Source: Flavisolibacter amylovorans (lineage in GTDB: Bacteria > Bacteroidota > Bacteroidia > Chitinophagales > Chitinophagaceae). Taken from it: a stretch of 64,000 bases of DNA. The translations under genes were made by a program, and so were the position numbers. Below are positions 55,520-63,225 of this stretch, piece by piece. Positions within the stretch are counted from its first letter, which is position 1. The number at the start of each line of letters is the position of its first letter. The notes under the pieces are model-generated. The model saw nothing but the letters and a program-made list of their open reading frames with translations. It made no database searches and was not told where the DNA came from. The stretch spans positions 1 to 64,000 of the forward strand of contig NZ_BAABGY010000005.1 in NCBI RefSeq assembly GCF_039541815.1, written 5' to 3'.

Positions 55520-56041
55520 CTACAGTCCCTCCTTTTCTTTTTTTGCTTTGGCGGCGCGGATCATCTCGGGATAGCCCCAACCGCGTGCCAGCGCATCCAC
55601 GGCCATCGCGATCCGCTTGCTCAGGGTCGCTTCCGTTTTCGCCTCCCCGATCCAGCGGCCGAAGTAGCGCTGGTGGCCGGGTGTCAGGCTATAGAAATAG
55701 TCGTGCGCCGCCGGCTCGTCGCGCAGGCACTCCTCGAAGGCAGGAGGGAGGGCCGTCTCCTCTGTATCCACCGCGAGCCGCACCCGCACGGTAGCTCCCT
55801 GCACTTTACGGATGGCCTTGCGCATGGCGGCATTTACGGCCAGGATAAAGCTGCCTTCGCCCATCGGGATGAGGGCGACGCCGGCGATGGGGTGCGCGTC
55901 GAGCTTTCCCTTGACGCGGTACGAGGTGCGCACCCCCGGCTTCAGCTGGGCAGCGAGCTCCGTGGGCACTTCGATATAGGTCCAGCCGGTCTTTTCGCCC
56001 TGGCTGTCGAATCGTTTCAGTTCCGTATCATACGTGATCAT
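55520..56041 (-). CDS. DUF1905/YdeI-OmdA family protein
   Basis: The 173-residue protein has an N-terminal DUF1905 barrel (FDSQGEKTGWTYIEVPTELAAQL ... RVKGKLDAHPIAGVALIPMGEGSFILAVNAAMRKAI) and a C-terminal YdeI/OmdA helical domain (YFGRWIGEAKTEATLSKRIAMAVDALARGWG). The YdeI part has been linked to bacteriocin or antimicrobial protection in other bacteria, but a clear activity is not established. It is co-transcribed with acyP. The start at 56041 fits the domain limits; an ATG 75 bases upstream is less likely. Confidence 0.85.
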   Translation of the reverse strand: MITYDTELKRFDSQGEKTGWTYIEVPTELAAQLKPGVRTSYRVKGKLDAHPIAGVALIPMGEGSFILAVNAAMRKAIRKVQGATVRVRLAVDTEETALPPAFEECLRDEPAAHDYFYSLTPGHQRYFGRWIGEAKTEATLSKRIAMAVDALARGWGYPEMIRAAKAKKEKEGL

Positions 56042-56131
56042 GAGCGGCAGCTTTGCGCACCAATTTACTGCCTTCCGGCGGGGAACAAAAAACATGGGAA
56101 GCCGGCTCTGATTCAAGGGTACTCTTGAAAA

Positions 56132-56231
56132 GCGTCAGGCGTGAGGCCCCACCGAAGCAGGGCAGGCTGTGAAGCGTCAGATGAAACCTACCGTTGGCGG
56201 TATGCTCCTTCTCACGCCTGACGCCTCACGA
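56132..56231. repeat. Inverted GCGTCAG heptamer arrays forming a long hairpin
   Basis: GCGTCAGGCGTGAG at 56132-56145 is the perfect complement of CTCACGCCTGACGC at 56211-56224; both sides are built of 7-base units (GCGTCAG GCGTGAG; CTCACGC CTGACGC). A hairpin of about 90 bases with a loose loop is possible. The 270-base gap around it has no gene. Confidence 0.8.
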
Positions 56232-56312
56232 TGTCTGTAGGACAGTTCGGTTCAGAGACGCCTTGTAGCGTTATGGCATAGGATTGGCGACGATACCCGC
56301 AAACGCAAACGT

Positions 56313-56594
56313 ATGAATCGGGACAATAAGAACGGGCGCCCTGCCAGGCAGGATGCGCCGGAAGAGCAAGGGCAAACGGGCCGCGACGCACAACAGGGGA
56401 CGGGCAGTGAAGAGACGCCGATCTACCTTACGGGCAACAGCACGCTGCAGTCGCCCGACGAGCATGCCCGCGACTCTGCCATCGATCCGCGCGACGACAA
56501 CCGCACGGACATCGGTAACGACGACCTGCACGAGGTGCGTCTCGGCCGTATGACCGGCTGGGATGTGGATGGAAACGATTCCGATCAAGTTTAA
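56313..56594 (+). CDS. Small hydrophilic, probably disordered protein
   Basis: The 93-residue product is rich in Asp, Arg, Gln and Asn (NRDNKNGRPARQDAPEEQGQTG, later IDPRDDNRTDIGNDD). A short middle stretch (IYLTGNSTLQSPDEHARDSAI) may be ordered. No family is recognised. Three such small genes follow each other (56313, 56609, 56884) on the plus strand with gaps of 14 and 62 bases, so they are probably one transcript. Confidence 0.7.
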   Translation: MNRDNKNGRPARQDAPEEQGQTGRDAQQGTGSEETPIYLTGNSTLQSPDEHARDSAIDPRDDNRTDIGNDDLHEVRLGRMTGWDVDGNDSDQV

Positions 56595-56608
56595 AAACAA
56601 CAACAACG

Positions 56609-56821
56609 ATGAATGAGCAACAGCAACGGGACGGCCGCCGCGAGGAACCCAACGCGATCCCCAGCCCCAACCACGGCCCACAGGGCATCGACAAAGCTCC
56701 GGGCGAGGAGCCGTCGCAGGACAATGTAAACTTCGTGGCCGAAACGCAGAAGGGCAAGCAGCAGGTAGATGCCGACCCCGACCGCGAGCAGGACCGCGCG
56801 ATCGACCAGCAGGATGTATAA
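56609..56821 (+). CDS. Small hydrophilic, probably disordered protein
   Basis: The 70-residue product (MNEQQQRDGRREEPNAIPSP, then GKQQVDADPDREQDRAIDQQDV) is Gln/Asp/Glu-rich, without hydrophobic segments. It follows the 93-residue gene after 14 bases. It belongs with the other hydrophilic proteins in the window by composition; sequence similarity beyond that is weak. Confidence 0.65.
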   Translation: MNEQQQRDGRREEPNAIPSPNHGPQGIDKAPGEEPSQDNVNFVAETQKGKQQVDADPDREQDRAIDQQDV

Positions 56822-56883
56822 AGAATTTGAAGCTTGTAGCGGAGGCGACGCCACTGCTACGACGGACCCAATAAAACCTTTTT

Positions 56884-57060
56884 ATGAGCAAAGAGCAACA
56901 GCAGCAACCCCAGCAGGGGCAGGGCGCCAATGGCGTCGTTACCGTGAACAACGAACGCAACCCGGGCCAGGAAGAGCGCGATGCCGCGATCGGGCAGGAG
57001 CCGGACACCGAGCGCCTGCGCAGCGAGCGGGAAAGTGTGGAGCAATCCGGCAAGCAATAG
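56884..57060 (+). CDS. Small hydrophilic protein, 58 residues
   Basis: An ATG at 56884 opens a 58-codon frame ending in TAG at 57058-57060. The product starts MSKEQQQQPQQGQGANGVV and continues with NNERNPGQEERDAAIGQEPD and RLRSERESVEQSGKQ, all Gln/Glu/Arg-rich and hydrophilic, matching its two upstream neighbours in character. It is easy to miss because it is shorter than 60 codons. It is the third gene of the small cluster. Confidence 0.65.
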   Translation: MSKEQQQQPQQGQGANGVVTVNNERNPGQEERDAAIGQEPDTERLRSERESVEQSGKQ

Positions 57061-57179
57061 GTCAGGGCTGATACCGGAGCCGGAAACAGGTGCCGCGGTC
57101 CGTAACGACCGCTGTACCCGTTTCTGCGCTATCATTGCAGCAACAACATCAAACAACAAACTTCAAACAGCAAACACGC

Positions 57180-57440
57180 ATGTCTTGTAACTTCTCCCTT
57201 CCCATCAGCGGTGAGCCGCAGGCCACCCTCGACAAAGCCCGCAAGGCCGTGCAGAGCCAGGGCGGCACGTTCAACGGCGATACGGCAGCCGGCAACTTCA
57301 GCGTGTCGGTATTCGGCAACACGATCTCCGGCTCCTACACGGTTTCGGGCGGGAATATGATCGTGGACATCTCCGAGAAGCCGTTCCTCCTCCCTTGCTC
57401 GGCCATCGAGGGCTACCTCAAGAACGCCATCGGCAGCTGA
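57180..57440 (+). CDS. Small alpha/beta protein, conserved-looking, unknown function
   Basis: The 86-residue product (MSCNFSLPISGEPQATLDKARKAVQSQGGTFNGD ... GNFSVSVFGNTISGSYTVSGGNMIVDISEKPFLLPCSAIEGYL) shows a helix followed by four short strands, with a Cys near each end. I recall similar proteins in Bacteroidota but no assigned function. The ATG is fixed by this N-terminus. A terminator follows about 200 bases later. Confidence 0.65.
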   Translation: MSCNFSLPISGEPQATLDKARKAVQSQGGTFNGDTAAGNFSVSVFGNTISGSYTVSGGNMIVDISEKPFLLPCSAIEGYLKNAIGS

Positions 57441-57637
57441 GCCTTAAGAAAGCTTTAACGGGAAAAATCCCGGATCCGCCGCCCGCAGACCCGCATTAGC
57501 CTAAGGAAATGCACGTTGACCCGAAAAGGATACTATCTTTAGTGTGTTCTAAGGGAGATCACTGATTTCCTTCGCCCAAATGGGGGTCGCAACCAAACTT
57601 CTGACTATTCGTGCTTTGATCCGGGATCAACGAATTT

Positions 57638-57658
57638 AAGAGCCGCTTCGCGGCTCTT
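57638..57658 (+). terminator. Terminator upstream of the palindrome array
   Basis: AAGAGCCGC and GCGGCTCTT pair across TTC with T residues after it. Confidence 0.85.
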
Positions 57659-57669
57659 TCCATTTTGGT

Positions 57670-57783
57670 CCCACGGTTAAATCCGTGGGTTTGTGGAATA
57701 TTGGACACCCATGGTTAAAACCATGGGCTGGTGGGATATCGAATACCCATGGCTAAAGCCATGGGCTGGTGAGGCGCCAACCT
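57670..57783. repeat. Three 38-base tandem palindromes
   Basis: Units start at 57670, 57708 and 57746 (exact 38-base period). Each has a stem CCC(A/)..GGG: CCCACGGTTAAATCCGTGGG, CCCATGGTTAAAACCATGGG and CCCATGGCTAAAGCCATGGG, followed by a variable G/T-rich spacer. Stem changes are compensated on both sides (CACGG with CCGTG, CATGG with CCATG, GTT with AAC, GCT with AGC). Confidence 0.9.
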
Positions 57784-57866
57784 CCAAAAACCTTTCAAAA
57801 CCTTTCTCTAACATCTTGTTAAACACCCGCCCTTCCCCGGGCTGGCGGTTTACTTTTAGGGGGCTT

Positions 57867-60230
57867 ATGTACCTCCGCCACCACCTCCTGCTGCTGCTGC
57901 TCGTCTTTTGCTCCATCACCGCCATTGCCCAGGTACCGCTGACCGTAGCGGTGCAGGACAGCCGTAAGGCCCCGGTGCCCTATGCCAGCGTGCGCATCGT
58001 AGCGTTTGCAGACTCTTCGAAAGCGCAGGAGCGCGTCACCGACAGTAACGGCCGTGCACGCTTCGAGTTGCCGGCCCCGGGTGCCTACAAGGTCAGCGCA
58101 TCGTCGGTGGGCTACGCCGAAGTGCAGAAGGCGCTCCGCCTTACGGAGAAGCCGGCCACCTTTACCCTCACCCTTGAGGGAAGCGCCGGGACCACGCTCG
58201 GCACCGTCGTAGTCACGTCCAACCGCCCGCTCATCCGGCAGGAAGATGACAAGACCATCGTCGACCCTGAGAACCTTGCGGCTACCTCCACCAACGCCTA
58301 CGAGCTCATCGAAAAAACGCCCGGTCTTTTCATGGACCAGGACGGCAATATCTACCTCAACAGCACTACGCCGGCCACCGTCCACATCAACGGCCGCGAG
58401 CAAAAGATGAGTACGGCCGATGTAGCCACAATGCTCAAGAACCTGCCGCCGAACGCCATCTCCCGCATCGAGATCCTGCGCACGCCCTCGGCCCGCTACG
58501 ATGCCTCCGGCTCCGGCGGCATCGTGAACGTGGTGCTCCGCAAGGGCGTTAAGCCGGGCCTTACCGGCTCGGTCAATGCCGGCGCCAACCAGGGCCGCTA
58601 TGGGAACCAGTTCGTGGGCCTGTCGCTCAACAACAACGGCGGCCGCCTGCAGTCGTATATCAACCTCCAGTTTAGCCGGCGCGATTCGTACGAGGAGCTG
58701 CAGTCGCAGCGCTTCTTCCGGCCTGACTCGGTGCTGCGCCAGTCGTCGTTCACGCGCTACCCCGGCGAGACCTATTATACGGGCTTTGGCTTGAGCTATG
58801 CCCTCACGAAGCGCTGGGACCTGAATTGGGACGGACGCCTCAGCATCAACCGCACCGCCAACCGCAGCACCAACCGCTCGGAGATCGCCGCCGCCAGCAC
58901 CGGCGGCAAAACGGCCGATAACGAGGCGATCGTTGCCAACAGCGGCCGTAACTGGAGCCTGGTACAGGGGCTCTCGGCCAAGTACCGGATCGACAGTGCC
59001 GGCTCCGAATGGACCACCGACCTCTCCGTGACCCATGCGCCCAACCGCACGGAGCAGGACCTGCGCACCGTATTCCTGCTGCCCGCCGGCCCGGAGAACA
59101 GCTTCGACGGGCTCATCGACAACAAGCTCACCTTTTTCTCGACGCAGTCGAACGTGCTCAAGAAGCTGTCCCGCAACTGGACGCTCGAGGGCGGTCTCAA
59201 GACCACCGCGGTGGACTTCCGCAACAGCACCACCTACCGCCGGAGCAATGCCTACCGCTACCGCGAGTCCATTCATGCCGCGTACTTCCAGGCGTCCAAA
59301 AAGATGGGCGCCATCCTCGTGAAGGCCGGCACCCGGGTGGAGAACACGAATATGAACGGCCGCCAGCTGGCGCCCGACGATACTTCGTTCCGACTGCAGC
59401 GCACCGACCTGTTCCCGTATATCTACGTATCGCGCGATATCATGAAGATCATGGGCTACCAGCTGCGCGCCTACCTCGTATACCGCCGCAGCATCAGCCG
59501 CCCCGCCTACGAGTACCTCAATCCCTACCCGCGCATCATCGACCCCTACCTGCAGGAGAGCGGCAACCCGTCGCTCCGCCCGCAGTTCACGCAGAATTAC
59601 GAGGCCAACATCTCCGTCGACGAGCGGCCCATCATTGCGCTGGGCTTCAACGATACGAAGGACATTTTCACGCAGGTGCTCTACCAGCCCGACAGCAACA
59701 GCCGCAAGGTGGCCTACCGCACCTACGACAACCTCGGGCGGAACCGGGAGTTCTACTTCCGGGCACTGGGCGCCATCCCGCCAGGCAAGCGCTACTTCCT
59801 CGTGGCCGGGGTGCAGTACAACCGTAATTTTTACGAAGGACTTTACGAAGGCGCGCCGCTTTCGTTCCGCCGCGGCAGCTGGACGATCTTCTCGTACCAA
59901 ACCTTCAAGATCAGCCCGCTCACCCAGCTTACGCTCAATGGCTTTGTGCGGATGAACGGGCAGATCCAGTTCTACGAGCTCAGCACCTTCGGCTCGCTCA
60001 ACCTGAGCGTGACGCAGCAACTGTTCAAGAAAAAGCTCGCGCTTACCCTTAGCGGCAACGACCTGTTGTACACCAACAACAACCGCTTCACCCTGGTGCA
60101 GGGCACCGTCAATGCCGGGGGCGAGCGCCGCTCCGACACGCGCCGCTTCGGCATCAACCTGCGCTACCAGTTCGGCATCCGCAAGAAGGAAGAAACGCCG
60201 CTGCTCAACCTGGAGTCGCCGGAGCGGTAA
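57867..60230 (+). CDS. Outer-membrane receptor with carboxypeptidase-like and plug domains
   Basis: The 787-residue protein has a signal peptide (MYLRHHLLLLLLVFCSITAIAQ), a carboxypeptidase-like regulatory Ig fold (VPLTVAVQDSRKAPVPYASVRI) to about residue 100, a plug-like domain (VVVTSNRPLIRQEDD ... ISRIEILRTPSARYDASGSGGIVNVVLRKG) and a C-terminal OMP beta-barrel (type OMP_b-brl_3). The architecture is that of TonB-dependent or related receptors that import nutrients through the outer membrane; no TonB box is obvious. The substrate is unknown. No SusD-like partner is adjacent. The start at 57867 is set by the signal peptide. Confidence 0.92.
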   Translation: MYLRHHLLLLLLVFCSITAIAQVPLTVAVQDSRKAPVPYASVRIVAFADSSKAQERVTDSNGRARFELPAPGAYKVSASSVGYAEVQKALRLTEKPATFTLTLEGSAGTTLGTVVVTSNRPLIRQEDDKTIVDPENLAATSTNAYELIEKTPGLFMDQDGNIYLNSTTPATVHINGREQKMSTADVATMLKNLPPNAISRIEILRTPSARYDASGSGGIVNVVLRKGVKPGLTGSVNAGANQGRYGNQFVGLSLNNNGGRLQSYINLQFSRRDSYEELQSQRFFRPDSVLRQSSFTRYPGETYYTGFGLSYALTKRWDLNWDGRLSINRTANRSTNRSEIAAASTGGKTADNEAIVANSGRNWSLVQGLSAKYRIDSAGSEWTTDLSVTHAPNRTEQDLRTVFLLPAGPENSFDGLIDNKLTFFSTQSNVLKKLSRNWTLEGGLKTTAVDFRNSTTYRRSNAYRYRESIHAAYFQASKKMGAILVKAGTRVENTNMNGRQLAPDDTSFRLQRTDLFPYIYVSRDIMKIMGYQLRAYLVYRRSISRPAYEYLNPYPRIIDPYLQESGNPSLRPQFTQNYEANISVDERPIIALGFNDTKDIFTQVLYQPDSNSRKVAYRTYDNLGRNREFYFRALGAIPPGKRYFLVAGVQYNRNFYEGLYEGAPLSFRRGSWTIFSYQTFKISPLTQLTLNGFVRMNGQIQFYELSTFGSLNLSVTQQLFKKKLALTLSGNDLLYTNNNRFTLVQGTVNAGGERRSDTRRFGINLRYQFGIRKKEETPLLNLESPER

Positions 60231-60284
60231 TAGTACGCGATTAGCTCCGTCTCCTTTGTGAATGGCTACAAAGCGTTTTCAGCC

Positions 60285-60507
60285 TAAAAGCCTGTTTGAG
60301 TTATTATATGGCCCCGATAGGCCGCAAGCGGCCTTTTTCTCGCGGCGACGCAGCGGGTGGGGACGCAGCGAGGTAGAAACGTGCTGAAAACTCTTCTATG
60401 CATTTCATCGTCGCGCCGTCGCGTCGTTGCGCCGTCGCCTGCCAAGGCCGCTTGCGGCCGCCCATTTCAGCATTTCCAGAAGGCATATTAATTCAAACAG
60501 ACTCTAA
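60285..60507. mobile_element. Inverted-repeat element, copy 2 (MITE-like, 220 bp)
   Basis: Ends are imperfect inverted repeats: TAAAAGCCTGTTTGAGTTAT on the left, and the complement of CTTAGAGTCTGTTTGAATTA on the right. Inside lie GGCCGC-type palindromes, CGTCGCGC octamers at 60409-60440 and the stretch GGCCGCTTGCGGCCGCCCAT, which matches copy 1 at about 50012-50030. It has no gene. It fills most of the 520-base gap before the response regulator. Confidence 0.65.
60409..60440. repeat. CGTCGCGC octamer tandem array
   Basis: Four in-register 8-base units, CGTCGCGC CGTCGCGT and two variants, inside inverted-repeat element copy 2. Confidence 0.9.
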
Positions 60508-60572
60508 GTAATTTTTTGCTCACGCCTCATGGCTGCTGTGTTATTCAGGCCAGACTTCTAATATTTTTCTAA

Positions 60573-60603
60573 TTGATACGACCGGGAGCGCGGGCTAGTT
60601 TTG
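60573..60603 (+). promoter_or_regulatory. Promoter of the two-component operon or a small RNA
   Basis: TTG at 60573-60575, 20 bases, then TAGTTTTG at 60596-60603: both match the Bacteroidota consensus. Transcription would start near 60607, about 145 bases before the regulator ATG. Confidence 0.75.
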
Positions 60604-60606
60604 CCT

Positions 60607-60682
60607 TGCTTCTTTTACAGTAGGAAGCAGTTTTTCTGGTCAGTTAGTTTTGGTTTATAAAGCCCCTTTCAAGGGGCTTTAA
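60607..60682 (+). ncRNA. Candidate small RNA or attenuating leader before the two-component operon
   Basis: Right after the promoter come two hairpins: TGCTTC/GAAGCA with a run of five T at 60631-60635, and AAAGCCCCTT/AAGGGGCTTT at 60659-60680. Both look like terminators, so a short RNA of 30-75 bases may be made, with read-through into the regulator gene. Confidence 0.5.
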
Positions 60683-60750
60683 CTTTTCCGGCGCCCTGCC
60701 CGGTGGACAGGGAGTGCTGGCGAATGCTTAAATTGCCTGTGTAATTGCCT

Positions 60751-61443
60751 ATGAACAATCCGAAGATCCTAATCGTAGAAGACGAACAGAAGATTGCCGA
60801 CGCCCTGCGTCAGGGGCTGGCGGAGCATGGCTACGACGTGCAGGTGGCCTACGACGGGCGTCTTGCCCTCAAGCTGTTCAGTGCCGATGCGTTCGACCTG
60901 CTGATCGTGGACATCAACCTGCCCGGCCTGAGCGGGTACGAGCTGTGCACCCAGGTACGCGCCGGAGGCAGCGACGTGCCTGTAATCATGCTGACGGCGC
61001 TGCGCTCCCTCAACGACAAGATCGAGGGCTATGATGCCGGCGCCGACGACTACCTGACGAAGCCGTTCGAGTTCCGCGAGCTGCTGATGAAGGTGCGGGT
61101 GCTGCTGAAGCGCTCCGCCGGGCAACAACGCGACACCGGACATATCCTGCGCGCCGGGGAGCTCGAGGTGAACCTGCACAGCAAGGAGGTGAAGCGCGAG
61201 GGCCGGGCCATCAACCTCACCGCCAAGGAGTTTCAACTGCTCGAATACCTGCTGCGCAACAAGAACCGCGTGGTGTCGCGCGCGGACATTGCGCTCAACG
61301 TGTGGGACATCGACTTCGACACCAATACCAACGTCATCGACGTGTACATCAATTACCTCCGCAACAAGGTCGATAAGCCGTTTGCCGACCGGCTCATTCA
61401 CACTCAGGTAGGTATGGGCTACATCCTCAAGGAAACCGCCTGA
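60751..61443 (+). CDS. OmpR-family response regulator
   Basis: The 230-residue protein has a receiver domain with the acidic pair in VEDEQKI, phospho-acceptor Asp54 in LIVDINLPG and Lys in LTKPFEF, then a winged-helix DNA-binding domain (LTAKEFQLLEYLLRNKNRVVSRADIALNVWDIDFDTNTNVIDVYINYLRNKVD). It regulates unknown targets on phosphorylation by the kinase that starts 2 bases after its stop. ATG at 60751 is used; a TTG two codons upstream is possible. Confidence 0.95.
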   Translation: MNNPKILIVEDEQKIADALRQGLAEHGYDVQVAYDGRLALKLFSADAFDLLIVDINLPGLSGYELCTQVRAGGSDVPVIMLTALRSLNDKIEGYDAGADDYLTKPFEFRELLMKVRVLLKRSAGQQRDTGHILRAGELEVNLHSKEVKREGRAINLTAKEFQLLEYLLRNKNRVVSRADIALNVWDIDFDTNTNVIDVYINYLRNKVDKPFADRLIHTQVGMGYILKETA

Positions 61444-61445
61444 TC

Positions 61446-62819
61446 ATGCCGGTACGCCTGCGCATCACCCTGCTGTTCGCATTCCTGGTATTCCTGATCC
61501 TGGGGGTTGTATTTGCCGGCGTTTACTACTTTTCCTGGCAGGCGCGCCTGCAAACGATCTCGACCCGCCTCAGCAACCGCGCCATCACCACCGCCCGCCT
61601 GCTGAGCCAGGAAGAGCTCTTCACGCCCGACGTGGTCAAGGGTGTGGACTCGCTTACGACGCTGACCTATAAGCGGAAGGTGGTGCAGGCCTACGATTTC
61701 CAGAACCGCCTGATCTACAGCTATGCCGACCTGCCGGGTGATTCGCTGACCCTGGACCGCGAGGTGCTCAACGAAGCCCGCCTGAAGGGCCGCCATTATT
61801 TCACCATCAACGGCAAGGAGGCGATCGCCTATCATCACAAAGACGCGCACACCCGGCTCGTGATCGTATCGGCGGGCGTCGACGGCGATGGCGAGCTGTT
61901 CCTGAGTCGCCTCGCGCGCCTCCTTTTGCTTACCTATCTCACTGCTGTGATCCTCGTGCTTGTGAGCGGCTATTTCTTTGCCGGGCGCCTCATCCGTCCG
62001 GTGCAACGGATCACTGCCGATGTGGCGGACATCTCCGCCCAGAACCTCGCCCGCCGCCTGGCTACCGGTGACACCCGCGACGAGTGGAACGAGCTCGCCA
62101 GCACCCTCAATGCGCTGCTCGACCGCCTCCAGGAAAGCTTCGAGATGCAGCAGCGCTTCGTGGCCAACGCCTCGCACGAGCTCTTCACCCCGCTCACCTC
62201 GCTCTCGAGCCAGCTCGATGTGGCGCTGCAGCGGGAGCGCTCCGCGCACGACTACCGGGCCGTGCTTGCCTCCGTGTACCAGGACGTGCAGCACATGAGC
62301 AAGCTGACGCAGACCCTGCTCGAGTTTGCCAAGGCCTCCGGCACCCGCGGCGGCCTCGAGATCCAGCGGGTGCGTATCGACGAGGTGCTCCTGCGCCTGC
62401 CTGCCGAGATCGCCAAGGCCGACCCCGGCTACGTGGTCACGCTCGACTTCGAGGACCTGCCCGAGGACGAGGCGCAGCTCTTCGTGTATGGCAATGAAGC
62501 GCTGCTGTTCACGGCCATCCGGAACCTCGCGCTGAATGCCTGCAAGTATTCGTCGGACAAACAGGCGCAGGTGCTGTTGCGTGCCGACGGCCGCCAGATC
62601 CGCATCGGCGTGTCCGACAACGGCATCGGGATCCCGCGGGAGGTGATCGACAAGATCTTCCAGCCTTTCTTCCGGGTGGAGGAGAACCTGGCTGGCGGCT
62701 TCGGGCTCGGACTGTCGCTCACGCAGCGGATCATCAAGCTACATAAGGGGAGCATCGAGGTCGCCTCGGAAGTAGGCCGCGGCACGCAATTCCAGGTCAT
62801 GCTTCCCTGCGCATGGTAG
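61446..62819 (+). CDS. Sensor histidine kinase
   Basis: The 457-residue membrane protein has a first helix (LRITLLFAFLVFLILGVVFAGVYYF), a periplasmic sensor of about 125 residues, a second helix (LLLTYLTAVILVLVSGYFF), a HAMP linker, HisKA with the phospho-acceptor His244 in NASHELFTPLTSL, and a HATPase domain with N box NLALNACKYSS, G1 DNGIGIP and G2 FGLGLSL. The H box has Phe where Arg is usual (HELRTP). It is the partner of the OmpR-like regulator and closely coupled to it. The signal sensed is unknown. Confidence 0.95.
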   Translation: MPVRLRITLLFAFLVFLILGVVFAGVYYFSWQARLQTISTRLSNRAITTARLLSQEELFTPDVVKGVDSLTTLTYKRKVVQAYDFQNRLIYSYADLPGDSLTLDREVLNEARLKGRHYFTINGKEAIAYHHKDAHTRLVIVSAGVDGDGELFLSRLARLLLLTYLTAVILVLVSGYFFAGRLIRPVQRITADVADISAQNLARRLATGDTRDEWNELASTLNALLDRLQESFEMQQRFVANASHELFTPLTSLSSQLDVALQRERSAHDYRAVLASVYQDVQHMSKLTQTLLEFAKASGTRGGLEIQRVRIDEVLLRLPAEIAKADPGYVVTLDFEDLPEDEAQLFVYGNEALLFTAIRNLALNACKYSSDKQAQVLLRADGRQIRIGVSDNGIGIPREVIDKIFQPFFRVEENLAGGFGLGLSLTQRIIKLHKGSIEVASEVGRGTQFQVMLPCAW

Positions 62820-62885
62820 GTTTTAATTGGCTTTTAATGCCCTTTTAACGCCGGGTTTAGGTGGGGGGTGCATCTTACAGGCTAC

Positions 62886-63113
62886 ATGGAGCGAATGAAT
62901 TGGAGGCGTTACGGCGCCCGGGTAGCCTGGGGTACGGTGATCGTGCTGCTTGGGGTGGGGCTGCTGGCCACCACCGCGCAGATGCGCAGGGTACAGGCCC
63001 AGAACCGGCAACTGCTTTTGCAGAACGACTCCCTGCTCTCCGCCAACCTCTTTCTGCGGCAGCAAACCCGCACCGATTCAGGCGGCGGCGCCATGTCGGC
63101 CCGGCAGCCCTGA
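62886..63113 (+). CDS. Small one-helix membrane protein with coiled coil
   Basis: The product of about 75 residues has a basic N-terminus, one membrane helix (VAWGTVIVLLGVGLLATTA) and a short coiled-coil-like tail (QMRRVQAQNRQLLLQNDSLLSANLFLRQQTR). No family is recognised. ATGs at 62868, 62886 and 62895 are possible; 62886 is a compromise. It lies between the two-component pair and another regulator, but sequence gives no proof of shared function. Confidence 0.55.
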   Translation: MERMNWRRYGARVAWGTVIVLLGVGLLATTAQMRRVQAQNRQLLLQNDSLLSANLFLRQQTRTDSGGGAMSARQP

Positions 63114-63225
63114 GCCTGCAGGAACACAGTATTGCCGGTCGGCCAGCTCTTCGGTTCTCTGGCATAATCTTTTATCTTGTACCTTCATCTCAGGCAAGGC
63201 AAAGCTTACCGGAAGAACGAAACCC

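Larger units (their letters stand above)
57441..57866. other. Intergenic region with terminator and tandem palindromes
   Basis: Contents: terminator 57638-57658, three 38-base tandem palindromes 57670-57783, a decamer repeat CAAAACCTTT at about 57785-57806, then a probable -7 box TACTTTTA just before the receptor gene. No gene is seen. Confidence 0.7.

Noticed and set aside
57819..60020. 733-codon open frame antisense to the outer-membrane receptor gene
   Set aside because: Same shadow effect; the sense protein has a clear signal peptide and receptor motifs.
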